In this document: in pieces, positions 50,371-58,108 of the stretch
How the letters are laid out: the number at the start of each line of letters is the position of its first letter
Position numbering within the stretch: the first letter of the stretch is position 1
Assembly (NCBI GenBank): GCA_031550615.1
Contig: JAVBOL010000024.1
Coordinates: 1 to 58,108 of the forward strand
DNA from: JAVBOW01 sp031550615
GTDB taxonomy: Bacteria; Bacteroidota; Bacteroidia; Bacteroidales; Rikenellaceae
Direction: 5' to 3'
Length of the DNA: 58,108 bases
The notes under the pieces: generated by a model
Told to the model about the DNA's origin: nothing
Seen by the model: only the letters and a program-made list of their open reading frames with translations
The model's database searches: none
Translations under genes and position numbers: made by a program

Positions 50371-52146
50371 CTACATCCTTTCGGGCACTTCGATGCCCAG
50401 CAGTTGCATGCCCGAGCGGATCACCCGGGCGACTTTGGAGGCAAGCTGCAGACGCATGGCGCGCACGGCCTGGTCGGGCTCCTTCAATATGGAGTGGTCG
50501 TGGTAGTAGCCGTTGAAAGTCTTGGCCAACTCATAAACGTACGCCCCGATGACCGCGGGCGAGAATTGTTCGCCGGCCTGTGCCACCACGGCGGGGAAGT
50601 CGACCAGCTGCTTGACCAGCGCCACCTCCTCGGGCAGGTATGACGCCGGGGCGGGCGCGTTAAGGTATTCGATGCCACCCTCGGCGGCCTTGCGCAGGAT
50701 CGAGCGGATACGCGCGTGGGTGTATTGTATGAAGGGGCCCGTGTTGCCGTTGAAGTCGATGGACTCTTTCGGGTCGAAGAGCATCGTCTTGCGGGGGTCT
50801 ACCTTTAATATAAAGTATTTCAGGGCGCCCATGCCCACCATACGGCTGATCTGATCGGCCTGGTCGGGGGTGCAGTCGTCCAGCTTGCCGGTCGAGGCGC
50901 TCATCTCGCGCGCCGTTTCGACCATGTCGGCGACCAGGTCGTCGGCGTCCACCACCGTGCCCTCGCGCGATTTCATCTTGCCCTCGGGCAACTCGACCAT
51001 CCCGTAGGAGAGGTGGGTGATGTTGTCGGCCCACGCGTAGCCCAGTTTCGAGAGGATGAGTTTCAATACCTGGAAGTGGTAGTTCTGCTCGTTGCCCACC
51101 ACATATATCATATCGTCCAACTTCTCCTCGGCGAAACGCTGCGTGGCCGTGCCCAGGTCCTGGGTCATGTACACCGATGTGCCGTCGCCGCGCAGCAACA
51201 GCTTTTCGTCCAGCCCGTCCGGGGTCAGATCGATCCACACCGAGCCGTCGTCGCGTTTTTTAAACACGCCCTTTTCCAGCCCCTCCCCGACCAGCGCCTT
51301 ACCGAGCAGGTAGGTGTTGGATTCGTAATAGGTCTTGTCGAAATCCACTCCCAACGCCTTGTATGTCTGCTCGAAACCATCGTAGACCCAGCCGTTCATC
51401 TTCTGCCACAGGCCGTACACTTCGGGGTCGTGCGCCTCCCATTTGCGCAGCATATCCTGCGCGGCCAGCATCACCGGGGCGTTGCGCTTGGCATCGTCTT
51501 CGCTTTGCCCGGCGGCCATAAGCTCCTTTATCTCAGCCTTATAGTGTTTGTCGAATTCGACGTAATATTTGCCCACCAGGTGGTCGCCCTTCAGCCCTGA
51601 GCTTTCGGGGGTCTCGCCGCCAGAGTAGAGCTGCCAGGCAAGCATCGATTTACATATATGTATACCGCGGTCGTTGACCAGGTTGGCCTTTATCACGCGG
51701 TGGCCGTTGGCCTTGAGTATCTCGGCGACCGAATAGCCCAACAGGTTGTTGCGGATGTGCCCCAGGTGCAGGGGTTTGTTGGTGTTGGGCGACGAATATT
51801 CGACCATCACGGTGCGACCGGTGGCGGGGAGGCGTCCGTAATCGGCAGAAATATCCGAAAAACGCGCGGCCCAGAAAGAATCGGCAAGCGATATATTCAA
51901 AAAGCCTTTGATGACGTTATACCCGCTCACCTCAGTAACGTTGGCTGCCAGCCACACCCCTATCGCCTCGGCAGTTGCGTCCGGCGAGAGGCGCGAAGTT
52001 TTTAACAATGGGAAGGTTACCAGGGTATAGTCCCCCACAAATTCCTTGCGGGTTTTCTGTATCTGTACCAGGGCGGGGTCTACCGCGCCGTACAGGGCGG
52101 TGACGGCCTGGGTGGCTTTTTCGGTTAGGAATTTCTCGATGTTCAT
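50371..52146 (-). CDS. argS: arginyl-tRNA synthetase
   Basis: 591 residues. The N-terminal Add-1 domain is followed by the class I HIGH motif as HLGH in NKPLHLGHIRNNLLG and a KMSKS-like KMKSREG near 400. The C-terminal anticodon-binding domain ends in GIEVPERM. It charges tRNA-Arg. It begins directly after the stop of the nucleotidyltransferase-HEPN gene (no spacer) and precedes the LTA-synthase-like gene. Confidence 0.97.
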   Translation of the reverse strand: MNIEKFLTEKATQAVTALYGAVDPALVQIQKTRKEFVGDYTLVTFPLLKTSRLSPDATAEAIGVWLAANVTEVSGYNVIKGFLNISLADSFWAARFSDISADYGRLPATGRTVMVEYSSPNTNKPLHLGHIRNNLLGYSVAEILKANGHRVIKANLVNDRGIHICKSMLAWQLYSGGETPESSGLKGDHLVGKYYVEFDKHYKAEIKELMAAGQSEDDAKRNAPVMLAAQDMLRKWEAHDPEVYGLWQKMNGWVYDGFEQTYKALGVDFDKTYYESNTYLLGKALVGEGLEKGVFKKRDDGSVWIDLTPDGLDEKLLLRGDGTSVYMTQDLGTATQRFAEEKLDDMIYVVGNEQNYHFQVLKLILSKLGYAWADNITHLSYGMVELPEGKMKSREGTVVDADDLVADMVETAREMSASTGKLDDCTPDQADQISRMVGMGALKYFILKVDPRKTMLFDPKESIDFNGNTGPFIQYTHARIRSILRKAAEGGIEYLNAPAPASYLPEEVALVKQLVDFPAVVAQAGEQFSPAVIGAYVYELAKTFNGYYHDHSILKEPDQAVRAMRLQLASKVARVIRSGMQLLGIEVPERM

Positions 52147-53082
52147 CTATTTCTTGTTTTTGTTGACCGGTTCGTTGGCGGCGTCACGGCCTTCGGCGGC
52201 CAGCGCGGCGTAATATGCGATGCGTTCGCGGCACTCCTTTTCGGTGATCTCGCGCAGTTGCTCGACCTTGGGGATCAGCGCGTCGAGGTCCTCGCGGGTG
52301 ACCCTGAAGTCTTTGTTGTATCTGGCCTGGACGTAGGCGTCTGTCAGAAGGTCAAAAAGACGCTCTTCTTCGGGGGTGTTATATGGAAAAATCTTTCTCG
52401 CCTGTGCCTTAACGCTATTGACTTTCTCGATCAGCATCTTGAGGTTATGCAATTTTTCGCAGTACAGGGTATTTACGAGAATGGTGGTTGCAAACAAATT
52501 TTCTGTCGCCTGATGCAGCATAAAAGAGGCCATCACAAATTCCTTTTTATTATAAAGGTCTTTGCATTGATCTAAAAACAACCCGCCATTATGAGATTTC
52601 TCATCAAAATACTCCTGGGCGATCTCTGCTATTTGCACGTAATCGAGTTTGCGCCGGCGGGCGAGTTTAAGTTCTTTCGAATCGTAAAGAATTATACCCT
52701 CGCGCTTTATATCAGTATAAAAAGGTCTCGCCTTGGCAATGCCACTATTAAACTCGCTGATGGTCATATAAACTAACTCGGGGTGTGTATAGAAATCTTC
52801 GCTCTTACCCCTTATTTTATAAAACCCATCAACGATTCGTTCAAAATGTGTCCATCCGCCTTTTACCCTCTGGCGAGTGATCAGCAGCAAATCGTAGTCG
52901 GACTTAAAAACAGTCGTCACCCCATATTCCTCACGCACATCCAATGTCACATAGTTGCCCCGTGCATAGCTGCCGAATAATATGACCATCTCAAGCCCTG
53001 GGATCTCCGCGCGCGCCAATTCCGCAAGCAGCGCAAGATCGTGCCGCCTACCGGAGGGCAAATGTGTGAGCGAACGTTTCAT
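52147..53082 (-). CDS. nucleotidyltransferase-HEPN fusion protein
   Basis: 311 residues. The N-terminal MNT-like nucleotidyltransferase has GSYARGN (38-44) and SDYDLLL (61-67), separated by an unusually long insert. The C-terminal HEPN domain (about 165-285) contains ASFMLHQATENLF and AYVQARY. The RNase motif R-x4-6-H of toxic HEPN proteins is absent: RYNKDF has no His. Base composition at 52380-52830 is clearly more A/T-rich than the neighbours, suggesting acquisition or relaxed codon use. It could modify a nucleotide or RNA; its position in front of argS is suggestive only. Confidence 0.85.
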   Translation of the reverse strand: MKRSLTHLPSGRRHDLALLAELARAEIPGLEMVILFGSYARGNYVTLDVREEYGVTTVFKSDYDLLLITRQRVKGGWTHFERIVDGFYKIRGKSEDFYTHPELVYMTISEFNSGIAKARPFYTDIKREGIILYDSKELKLARRRKLDYVQIAEIAQEYFDEKSHNGGLFLDQCKDLYNKKEFVMASFMLHQATENLFATTILVNTLYCEKLHNLKMLIEKVNSVKAQARKIFPYNTPEEERLFDLLTDAYVQARYNKDFRVTREDLDALIPKVEQLREITEKECRERIAYYAALAAEGRDAANEPVNKNKK

Positions 53083-53105
53083 CTGGAAGATTTGCGCATT
53101 TCCCG

Positions 53106-53123
53106 CAAAGATAATTAATTTTG
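53106..53123. promoter_or_regulatory. back-to-back divergent -7 boxes (HEPN-argS operon and dusB)
   Basis: Minus-strand TATCTTTG at 53106-53113 points to the HEPN-argS operon. Plus-strand TAATTTTG at 53116-53123 points to dusB and has a TTTG 21 bases upstream (53091-53094). The boxes are separated by 2 bases, so the two promoters overlap and polymerase can probably use only one at a time. Confidence 0.65.
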
Positions 53124-53130
53124 CAGCAAA

Positions 53131-54150
53131 ATGAAGATACGCGACTTAGACCTCGGCGAAAAACCGCTGCTGCTGGCGCCCATGGAGGACGTCACCGACC
53201 CCTCGTTCCGCTGGATATGCAAGCAGTTCGGGGCCGATATGGTCTACACCGAGTTCATCTCCTCCGACGGGCTGATACGCGACGCGGCCAAATCGCTGGC
53301 CAAACTCGACATAGACGAGGGTGAGCGTCCCGTGGGCATCCAGATCTACGGCCACCTGATAGAGCCTATGGTCGAGGCCGCCGTGCGTGCCGAGGCCGCG
53401 CGCCCAGAGGTGATCGACATAAATTTCGGTTGCCCGATGAAAAAGATCGCCGGGCGCGGCGCAGGCAGCGGAATGATGCGCGACGTGCCCCTGATGGTCG
53501 AAATGACGCGGCGCATCGTCGAAGCCGTGAAACTGCCCGTGACCGTGAAAACGCGCCTGGGGTGGGACGACGAGAGTAAGAATATAGAAGAGATAGCCCT
53601 GCGCCTACAGGACGTGGGCATCGCCGCGCTCACGATACACGGGCGCACGCGGGCGCAGATGTACAAGGGCGAGGCGGACTGGACGCTCATCGGGCGGGTG
53701 AAGAACAACCCCGCCATACATATACCTATTATAGGCAACGGCGACGTCACCTCGCCCGAGCGCGCGGCACGTGCGTTCAACGAATACGGCGTGGACGGGG
53801 TGATGATCGGGCGTGCCACATATGGCCGTCCCTGGATATTCCGCTCGATACGGCATTTCCTGACCACCGGGGAGGCGCTGCCCGAGCCTTCGGTCCTGGA
53901 AAGGGTCGACATAGCCCGCCGCCATTTGCTGCGCTCGGTGGAGGTCAAGGGCGACTACGTGGGTGTGATCGAGATGCGCCGCCACCTGTCGGGCTATTTC
54001 AAGGGACTGCCCGATTTCAAGGCCACACGCCTCAAACTGGTCACCGAGCGCGATCCCGCCGCACTGCTCACCACCCTGGACCATATCGCCGAAACGTGGG
54101 GCGGGTTCGATATGGGCGATATAGTGCCCCCGGCGCTGGGCGACCGATAA
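53131..54150 (+). CDS. dusB: tRNA-dihydrouridine synthase, DusB type
   Basis: 339 residues. The FMN barrel begins LLLAPMEDVTDPSFRWIC; the signature INFGCPMKKIAGRGAGS contains the catalytic Cys. TIHGRTRAQMYKGEADW and IPIIGNGDVTSPE are flavin- and tRNA-binding blocks. It reduces uridines in the tRNA D-loop using NAD(P)H. The -7 box ends 7 bases before the ATG, so the message may be leaderless. Confidence 0.93.
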   Translation: MKIRDLDLGEKPLLLAPMEDVTDPSFRWICKQFGADMVYTEFISSDGLIRDAAKSLAKLDIDEGERPVGIQIYGHLIEPMVEAAVRAEAARPEVIDINFGCPMKKIAGRGAGSGMMRDVPLMVEMTRRIVEAVKLPVTVKTRLGWDDESKNIEEIALRLQDVGIAALTIHGRTRAQMYKGEADWTLIGRVKNNPAIHIPIIGNGDVTSPERAARAFNEYGVDGVMIGRATYGRPWIFRSIRHFLTTGEALPEPSVLERVDIARRHLLRSVEVKGDYVGVIEMRRHLSGYFKGLPDFKATRLKLVTERDPAALLTTLDHIAETWGGFDMGDIVPPALGDR

Positions 54151-54163
54151 TTTCCGCGAAATA

Positions 54164-54193
54164 TTGCCATTTCGAAAAAAAACGTTACATTTG
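54164..54193 (+). promoter_or_regulatory. promoter of tRNA-His
   Basis: TTG (54164-54166), 19 bases, TACATTTG (54186-54193). Transcription would start about 35-40 bases before the mature tRNA. Confidence 0.72.
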
Positions 54194-54234
54194 CAAGCCG
54201 TTTTGCCCCGTCAGGGCAGATGATAAGGTTAAAT

Positions 54235-54309
<75 letters not shown>

Positions 54310-54312
54310 CTC

Positions 54313-54339
54313 GAAGAGCGGATCGTTCCGCTCTTTTTT
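54313..54339 (+). terminator. terminator of tRNA-His in front of helicase gene
   Basis: AAGAGCGGA pairs with TCCGCTCTT over a TCGT loop, followed by a T-run. It ends about 10 bases before the helicase ATG at 54350, so helicase transcripts must either read through it or start within it. Confidence 0.85.
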
Positions 54340-54349
54340 GTTTTTTGAT

Positions 54350-56479
54350 ATGAGTAATTTGGATGAATTCAGGGCACTGGGACTCTCGGAGCAAATGCTT
54401 TCCGCGATCGCAGCCAAAGGTTTCGAAACCCCCTCGCCCATACAGCGGCTTACCATTCCGGTGCTGCTCAAACCCGGCAACGACATAATAGCCCAGGCAC
54501 AGACCGGCACCGGCAAAACCGCCGCGTTCGGCCTTCCGGTGCTGGAGATGCTCGCCCCCTCGAAAGCCGGGGCACAGGCTTTGGTGCTTGCCCCGACGCG
54601 CGAATTGGCGCTGCAGGTGAGCGAGGAGTTGCTCTCCTTCAACCACCGCCGCCTGTCGATAGCCTCGATCTATGGCGGTGCGGCGATGAGCGAACAGCTG
54701 CGCCGTCTGCAAAAGGGCATCGACGTGGTGGTCGGCACCCCGGGACGTATCCTCGACCACATCCGCCGCGGCACCCTCTCGCTCTCGAACCTCAAATACC
54801 TTATATTGGACGAGGCCGACGAGATGCTCAACATGGGTTTTATAGAAGACGTCGAGGAGATAATGGCCGCTGCGGATGAGCGCCGCCGCGTGCTGCTCTT
54901 TTCGGCCACCATGCCCAAGCGAATCGCCGACCTGGCGGGCAAATACATGCGCGAGGTCGAGCACCTGAAAGTCGAGGCGCAACTGACCGTCGACCTTACG
55001 GACCAGATATATTTCGAGGTGCGCGAGGGCGACAAGTTCGACGCCCTGACCCGCATCATCGACGTGGAGGCCGAGTTTTACGGCATCGTATTCTCGCGCA
55101 CCAAGATCGGCGTGGACGAGATGGTCAACCGCCTTCTGGAGCGTGGTTACGCGGCCGAGGGGCTGCACGGCGACGTGTCCCAGGCGCAAAGGGAGAAGAT
55201 ACTAAAAAAATTCCGCAAGAAACAGGCCAACATACTGGTAGCCACCGATGTAGCCGCACGCGGCATCGATATCGACAACCTGACGCACGTGATAAACTAC
55301 TCGCTGCCGCAGGATTCGGAGAGCTACGTGCACCGCATAGGCCGCACGGGACGCGCCGGACGCCAGGGCACGGCGATCACCTTTATCTCGCCCTCTGAGA
55401 TGCGCGGTTTCGGCTGGCTCAAGCGCGACATCAAGGCCGACATCACCAAGGCCACCCTGCCCACCCCGCAGGACGTGATCGCCACCAAGCGCGCCCGCAT
55501 CAAGGACGACCTTAACGAGATCATCGAAAACGCCAACTACGAGGAGTACATGGAAATGGCCAACGAGTTGCTGGCCGGCCATCCCGCCCCCGTGGCGATG
55601 AGCGCGCTGCTGCGCCTGGCGTTCCGCAACGAGCTGTCCGAGAGCAACTTCCCTGAAATACGTACTTTCTCTGTCGACCGCCGCGGTAAAGCCCGCCTGT
55701 TCATTTCGATAGGCCGCCTCGACGGTTACGACGCACGCAAGATGGTCGAGCTGCTAAAGCGCGAGTGCAAACTGAGCGACAGCAAGATAGACGACGTTAA
55801 GGTGATGGACGCCTACTCTTTCGTAACCGTACCCTACGAGGAGGCCGAGCACGCCGTGCGCCAGCTCAACGCCCTGCGCAAGGGCGGCGACCGTCCCCTG
55901 GCCGAGATAGCCCAGGAGAAGGGCGCAGCGGGTGGCAACGGCGATTTCGAAGGCAAACCGCGCTTCAAATCGAAGGTGCGCGAAAATGGCGGCGATAAAT
56001 TCGAAAAGCGCGACAAGTTCGAAAAGCACGACAAGCCCGCACGCAAACCAAAGGCCGCTCCGGCTGAAGACCAGGGAGTGGACATGGGCGATTTCGAACA
56101 ATTCGTGCGTCCCGCAAAGGCGGCCAAAACGGAGAAACCAGCCAAGGCCGAGCGCAAGGGTGAGCACAAAGGCGCCGCAAGCGACGGCTACGCCAAACCC
56201 AAGGCTAAGGCCGAACCGAAAGCCAAAACCGAATCTAAAGCCAAGGCCGAAAAGACCGCCAAAGTCGAAAAGCCCGCGGCCAAACCCGCCGCAACGGACG
56301 AGAATCCCAAATTCTCAGCCGGCGGCTTCGACTGGGCCGCATTCGAGGCCGCGCTGCCCGGCAACTGGGAAGATCGTCCCGGCAAGGGTAAAACCAAAAA
56401 AGCCGCTGCCAAACCCGTGACGAAAGCCGGTGCGAAAGCGGGCAAAAATATGACAATAAAAGTGCGTTCCAAACGTTAA
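54350..56479 (+). CDS. DEAD-box ATP-dependent RNA helicase with DbpA-like RNA-binding domain
   Basis: 709 residues from the ATG at 54350 (MSNLDEFRALGLSEQML); the frame runs back through the tRNA gene, which cannot be coding. Motifs: Q-motif PSPIQ, Walker A AQTGTGKT, PTRELALQ, DEAD in ILDEADEML, SAT, and HRIGRTGRAG. A DbpA-like RNA-recognition domain lies near 470-550. The last ~130 residues are low-complexity Lys/Ala/Glu sequence with KAE/KAK repeats, probably for RNA binding. A CsdA/DeaD-like role in ribosome assembly or cold adaptation is likely. No TAnnTTTG box is between it and the tRNA terminator. Confidence 0.93.
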   Translation: MSNLDEFRALGLSEQMLSAIAAKGFETPSPIQRLTIPVLLKPGNDIIAQAQTGTGKTAAFGLPVLEMLAPSKAGAQALVLAPTRELALQVSEELLSFNHRRLSIASIYGGAAMSEQLRRLQKGIDVVVGTPGRILDHIRRGTLSLSNLKYLILDEADEMLNMGFIEDVEEIMAAADERRRVLLFSATMPKRIADLAGKYMREVEHLKVEAQLTVDLTDQIYFEVREGDKFDALTRIIDVEAEFYGIVFSRTKIGVDEMVNRLLERGYAAEGLHGDVSQAQREKILKKFRKKQANILVATDVAARGIDIDNLTHVINYSLPQDSESYVHRIGRTGRAGRQGTAITFISPSEMRGFGWLKRDIKADITKATLPTPQDVIATKRARIKDDLNEIIENANYEEYMEMANELLAGHPAPVAMSALLRLAFRNELSESNFPEIRTFSVDRRGKARLFISIGRLDGYDARKMVELLKRECKLSDSKIDDVKVMDAYSFVTVPYEEAEHAVRQLNALRKGGDRPLAEIAQEKGAAGGNGDFEGKPRFKSKVRENGGDKFEKRDKFEKHDKPARKPKAAPAEDQGVDMGDFEQFVRPAKAAKTEKPAKAERKGEHKGAASDGYAKPKAKAEPKAKTESKAKAEKTAKVEKPAAKPAATDENPKFSAGGFDWAAFEAALPGNWEDRPGKGKTKKAAAKPVTKAGAKAGKNMTIKVRSKR

Positions 56480-56480
56480 A

Positions 56481-56497
56481 GGTGACAATTTGTCACC
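56481..56497. promoter_or_regulatory. 17-bp palindrome upstream of groES
   Basis: GGTGACAA and its complement around one central T. It is 2 bases after the helicase stop and 95 bases before groES, and no T-run follows, so it looks more like an operator than a terminator. It is not the CIRCE heat-shock element. A near-match -33/-7 pair (TTTGAC, then TACATTG at 56534-56540) lies between it and groES. Confidence 0.45.
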
Positions 56498-56591
56498 GTC
56501 CAGGGTCTGTTTGACACAAAAATCGCTTTGGCATACATTGTGTAAAATAAGGCTACGGAAACCAAAAAAAACCACTTAAAAAATATAGATT

Positions 56592-56861
56592 ATGCAGATC
56601 AAACCCCTCTCTGACAGAGTTCTCATCGAGCCCAAGGCGGCTGAGGAGAAGACCGCCGGCGGACTTTACATTCCTGACTCGGCAAAAGAAAAACCCCTGG
56701 AAGGCGTCGTCGTGGCCGCAGGTCCCGGCACCTCGGAAGTGACCATGGAGGTCAAAGCCGGCGACAAGGTGCTCTACGGCAAATATGCCGGCACCGAAGT
56801 CAACGTCGAAGGCAAGGACTACATCATAATGCGCCAGAGTGATATTCTCGCGATCATCTAA
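56592..56861 (+). CDS. groES: co-chaperonin GroES
   Basis: 89 residues, MQIKPLSDRVLIEPKAAEEK, with the mobile loop around EKTAGGLYIPDSAKEKP and the C-terminal DYIIMRQSDILAII. It caps the GroEL cylinder. It is followed by groEL after 12 bases. Confidence 0.97.
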   Translation: MQIKPLSDRVLIEPKAAEEKTAGGLYIPDSAKEKPLEGVVVAAGPGTSEVTMEVKAGDKVLYGKYAGTEVNVEGKDYIIMRQSDILAII

Positions 56862-56873
56862 ACAATCAAAACC

Positions 56874-58108
56874 ATGGCAAAAGAGATAAAATACAGCACA
56901 GAAGCGCGTGAGCTGCTTCGCGAAGGCGTGGACGCACTGGCCAACGCCGTGAAAGTAACCCTCGGCCCTAAAGGGCGCAACGTGATAATCGACAAAAAAT
57001 TCGGAGCTCCCCAGATCACCAAGGACGGCGTTAGCGTGGCCAAAGAGATCGAGCTGACCGACGGATTCGCAAACATGGGCGCGCAGATGGTCAAAGAGGT
57101 AGCCTCGAAGACCGCCGACGACGCGGGCGACGGCACCACCACCGCCACCGTACTTGCACAGGCCATCATCGGCGTGGGCATGAAGAACGTCACCGCTGGC
57201 GCTAACCCGATGGACCTCAAACGCGGTATCGACAAAGCCGTCGCCGCCGTGGTGGCCGACCTGAAAAAGCAGAGCCAGACCGTCGGCAAAGACATCAAAA
57301 AGATCGAGCAGGTAGCCACCATCTCGGCCAACAACGACTCGACCATCGGCGGCCTGATCGCCGAAGCGATGGGCAAAGTGAGCGAAGAGGGCGTGATAAC
57401 CGTAGAGGAGGCCAAAGGCACCGAAACCACCGTAGAGGTGGTCGAAGGCATGCAGTTCGACCGCGGTTACGTTTCGGCCTACTTCATGACCGACTCCGAG
57501 AAGATGGAGGCCGTGCTCGAAAAGCCCTACATCCTGATCACCGACAAGAAGATCTCCACGATGAAGGAGCTGATGGGCGTACTCGAACCCGTCGCACAGA
57601 ATGGCCGCTCGATGGTCATCATCGCCGAAGACGTAGACGGCGAAGCCCTCACCGCACTGGTGCTCAACAAACTGCGCGGCACCCTCAAGGTGGCTGCCGT
57701 CAAAGCCCCCGGCTTCGGCGACCGCCGCAAGGAGATGCTCGAAGACCTGGCTGTCCTCACGGGCGGCACGGTTATCAGCGAGGAGCGCGGCCTGAAACTG
57801 GAAAACGCCAAACTCGAAATGCTCGGCACGGCGGATAAAGTGGTCATCACCAAGGAGAACACCACCGTGGTAAACGGCGCGGGCAGCAAAGAGGCCATTG
57901 AGGCACGTGTGGCCCAGATCCGCAAAGGCATCGAGATATCTACCTCGGACTACGACAAGGAAAAACTCGCCGAGCGCCTGGCCAAGCTGGCCGGCGGGGT
58001 GGCCGTGCTCTACGTGGGCGCAGCGACCGAGGTCGAGATGAAAGAGAAGAAAGACCGTGTGGACGACGCCCTGGCAGCAACCCGCGCAGCCGTGGAGGAA
58101 GGTATCAT
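56874..58108 (+). CDS. groEL: chaperonin GroEL, truncated by window end
   Basis: 411 complete codons are visible from the ATG at 56874 (MAKEIKYSTEARELL), including GDGTTTATVLAQ, which binds ATP, and the apical domain with GYVSAYFMTDSEKMEAVLEKP. The gene continues beyond 58108; about a quarter of the usual ~545 residues is missing only because the window ends. It folds non-native proteins in the cytoplasm with GroES. Confidence 0.97.
   Translation, partial: MAKEIKYSTEARELLREGVDALANAVKVTLGPKGRNVIIDKKFGAPQITKDGVSVAKEIELTDGFANMGAQMVKEVASKTADDAGDGTTTATVLAQAIIGVGMKNVTAGANPMDLKRGIDKAVAAVVADLKKQSQTVGKDIKKIEQVATISANNDSTIGGLIAEAMGKVSEEGVITVEEAKGTETTVEVVEGMQFDRGYVSAYFMTDSEKMEAVLEKPYILITDKKISTMKELMGVLEPVAQNGRSMVIIAEDVDGEALTALVLNKLRGTLKVAAVKAPGFGDRRKEMLEDLAVLTGGTVISEERGLKLENAKLEMLGTADKVVITKENTTVVNGAGSKEAIEARVAQIRKGIEISTSDYDKEKLAERLAKLAGGVAVLYVGAATEVEMKEKKDRVDDALAATRAAVEEGI

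Noticed and set aside
52147..53082. HEPN/MNT toxin-antitoxin pair.
   Set aside because: Both domains are in one chain, the HEPN R-x4-6-H motif is absent, and there is no separate antitoxin gene, so a toxin role is not supported.
56529..56545. Sigma-54-like TTGGCA element before groES.
   Set aside because: The -12 GC dinucleotide is missing at the required distance, and the same bases fit a near-consensus Bacteroidota promoter better.

Overview
The window looks like a chromosomal segment of a GC-rich Bacteroidota, order Bacteroidales, most like Rikenellaceae/Alistipes. That placement is an inference from several features: the Bacteroidota -7 promoter box TAnnTTTG in front of many genes, a 57-residue histone H1-like protein of the Bacteroides type, an EF-G paralogue of the Bacteroides EF-G2 kind, acidic Ala/Glu tails on ribosomal proteins S16 and S2, and anaerobic metabolism ([FeFe] hydrogenase, ferredoxin-dependent 2-oxoacid oxidoreductase, anaerobic sulfatase maturase). 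No phage, transposase or CRISPR array was seen, and no gene-free stretch exceeds 300 bases.

Layout. 221-4654 (-): trimeric NAD/ferredoxin-type [FeFe] hydrogenase hydC-hydA-hydB plus a small [2Fe-2S] protein, with its own consensus promoter at 4689-4719. 4726-8514 (-): six tightly packed genes around a second, sensory-type [FeFe]-hydrogenase-like protein (two DRTGG proteins, two stand-alone GHKL ATPases, a PHP-domain protein). This is the most interesting system in the window and probably a redox or H2 signalling module that controls the neighbouring enzyme. 8648-10900 (+): anaerobic sulfatase maturase and a HAD lipoprotein. 10941-20091 (-): envelope operon tamB-exbB-exbD-tonB-DUF1573-mtaD-L,D-transpeptidase. 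20162-22579 (+): tsaD and a serine-type sulfatase, which is the likely client of the maturase. 22602-24970 (-): mnmA, rimM, rpsP. 25091-28347: DUF2891 protein (+), greA (-), cardiolipin synthase (+). 28582-29716 (-): small HTH, DUF2007 and GtrA genes. 29877-34266: korB/korA (-) divergent from a CoA-transferase (+), plausible partners in 2-oxoacid/acyl-CoA fermentation. 34482-40468 (+): His-rich heavy-metal RND efflux operon. 40679-42879: fabI (+), lpxI (-), histone H1-like gene (-). 43087-48283 (-): tsf, rpsB, rpsI, rplM, EF-G2. 48368-53082 (-): LTA-synthase-like protein, argS, nucleotidyltransferase-HEPN protein. 53131-58108 (+): dusB, tRNA-His, DEAD-box helicase, groES and groEL (cut by the window end).

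Non-coding structure is rich. There are at least sixteen TAnnTTTG boxes, several so close to the start codon that the mRNAs should be leaderless. There is a 212-bp imperfect palindrome at 28358-28570, a two-copy palindromic intergenic repeat (34267-34388 and, inverted, 41634-41760), a 28-bp degenerate tandem repeat spanning the stop codon of the efflux outer-membrane gene, and many strong hairpin terminators. All calls come from reading the sequence; no database search was run.
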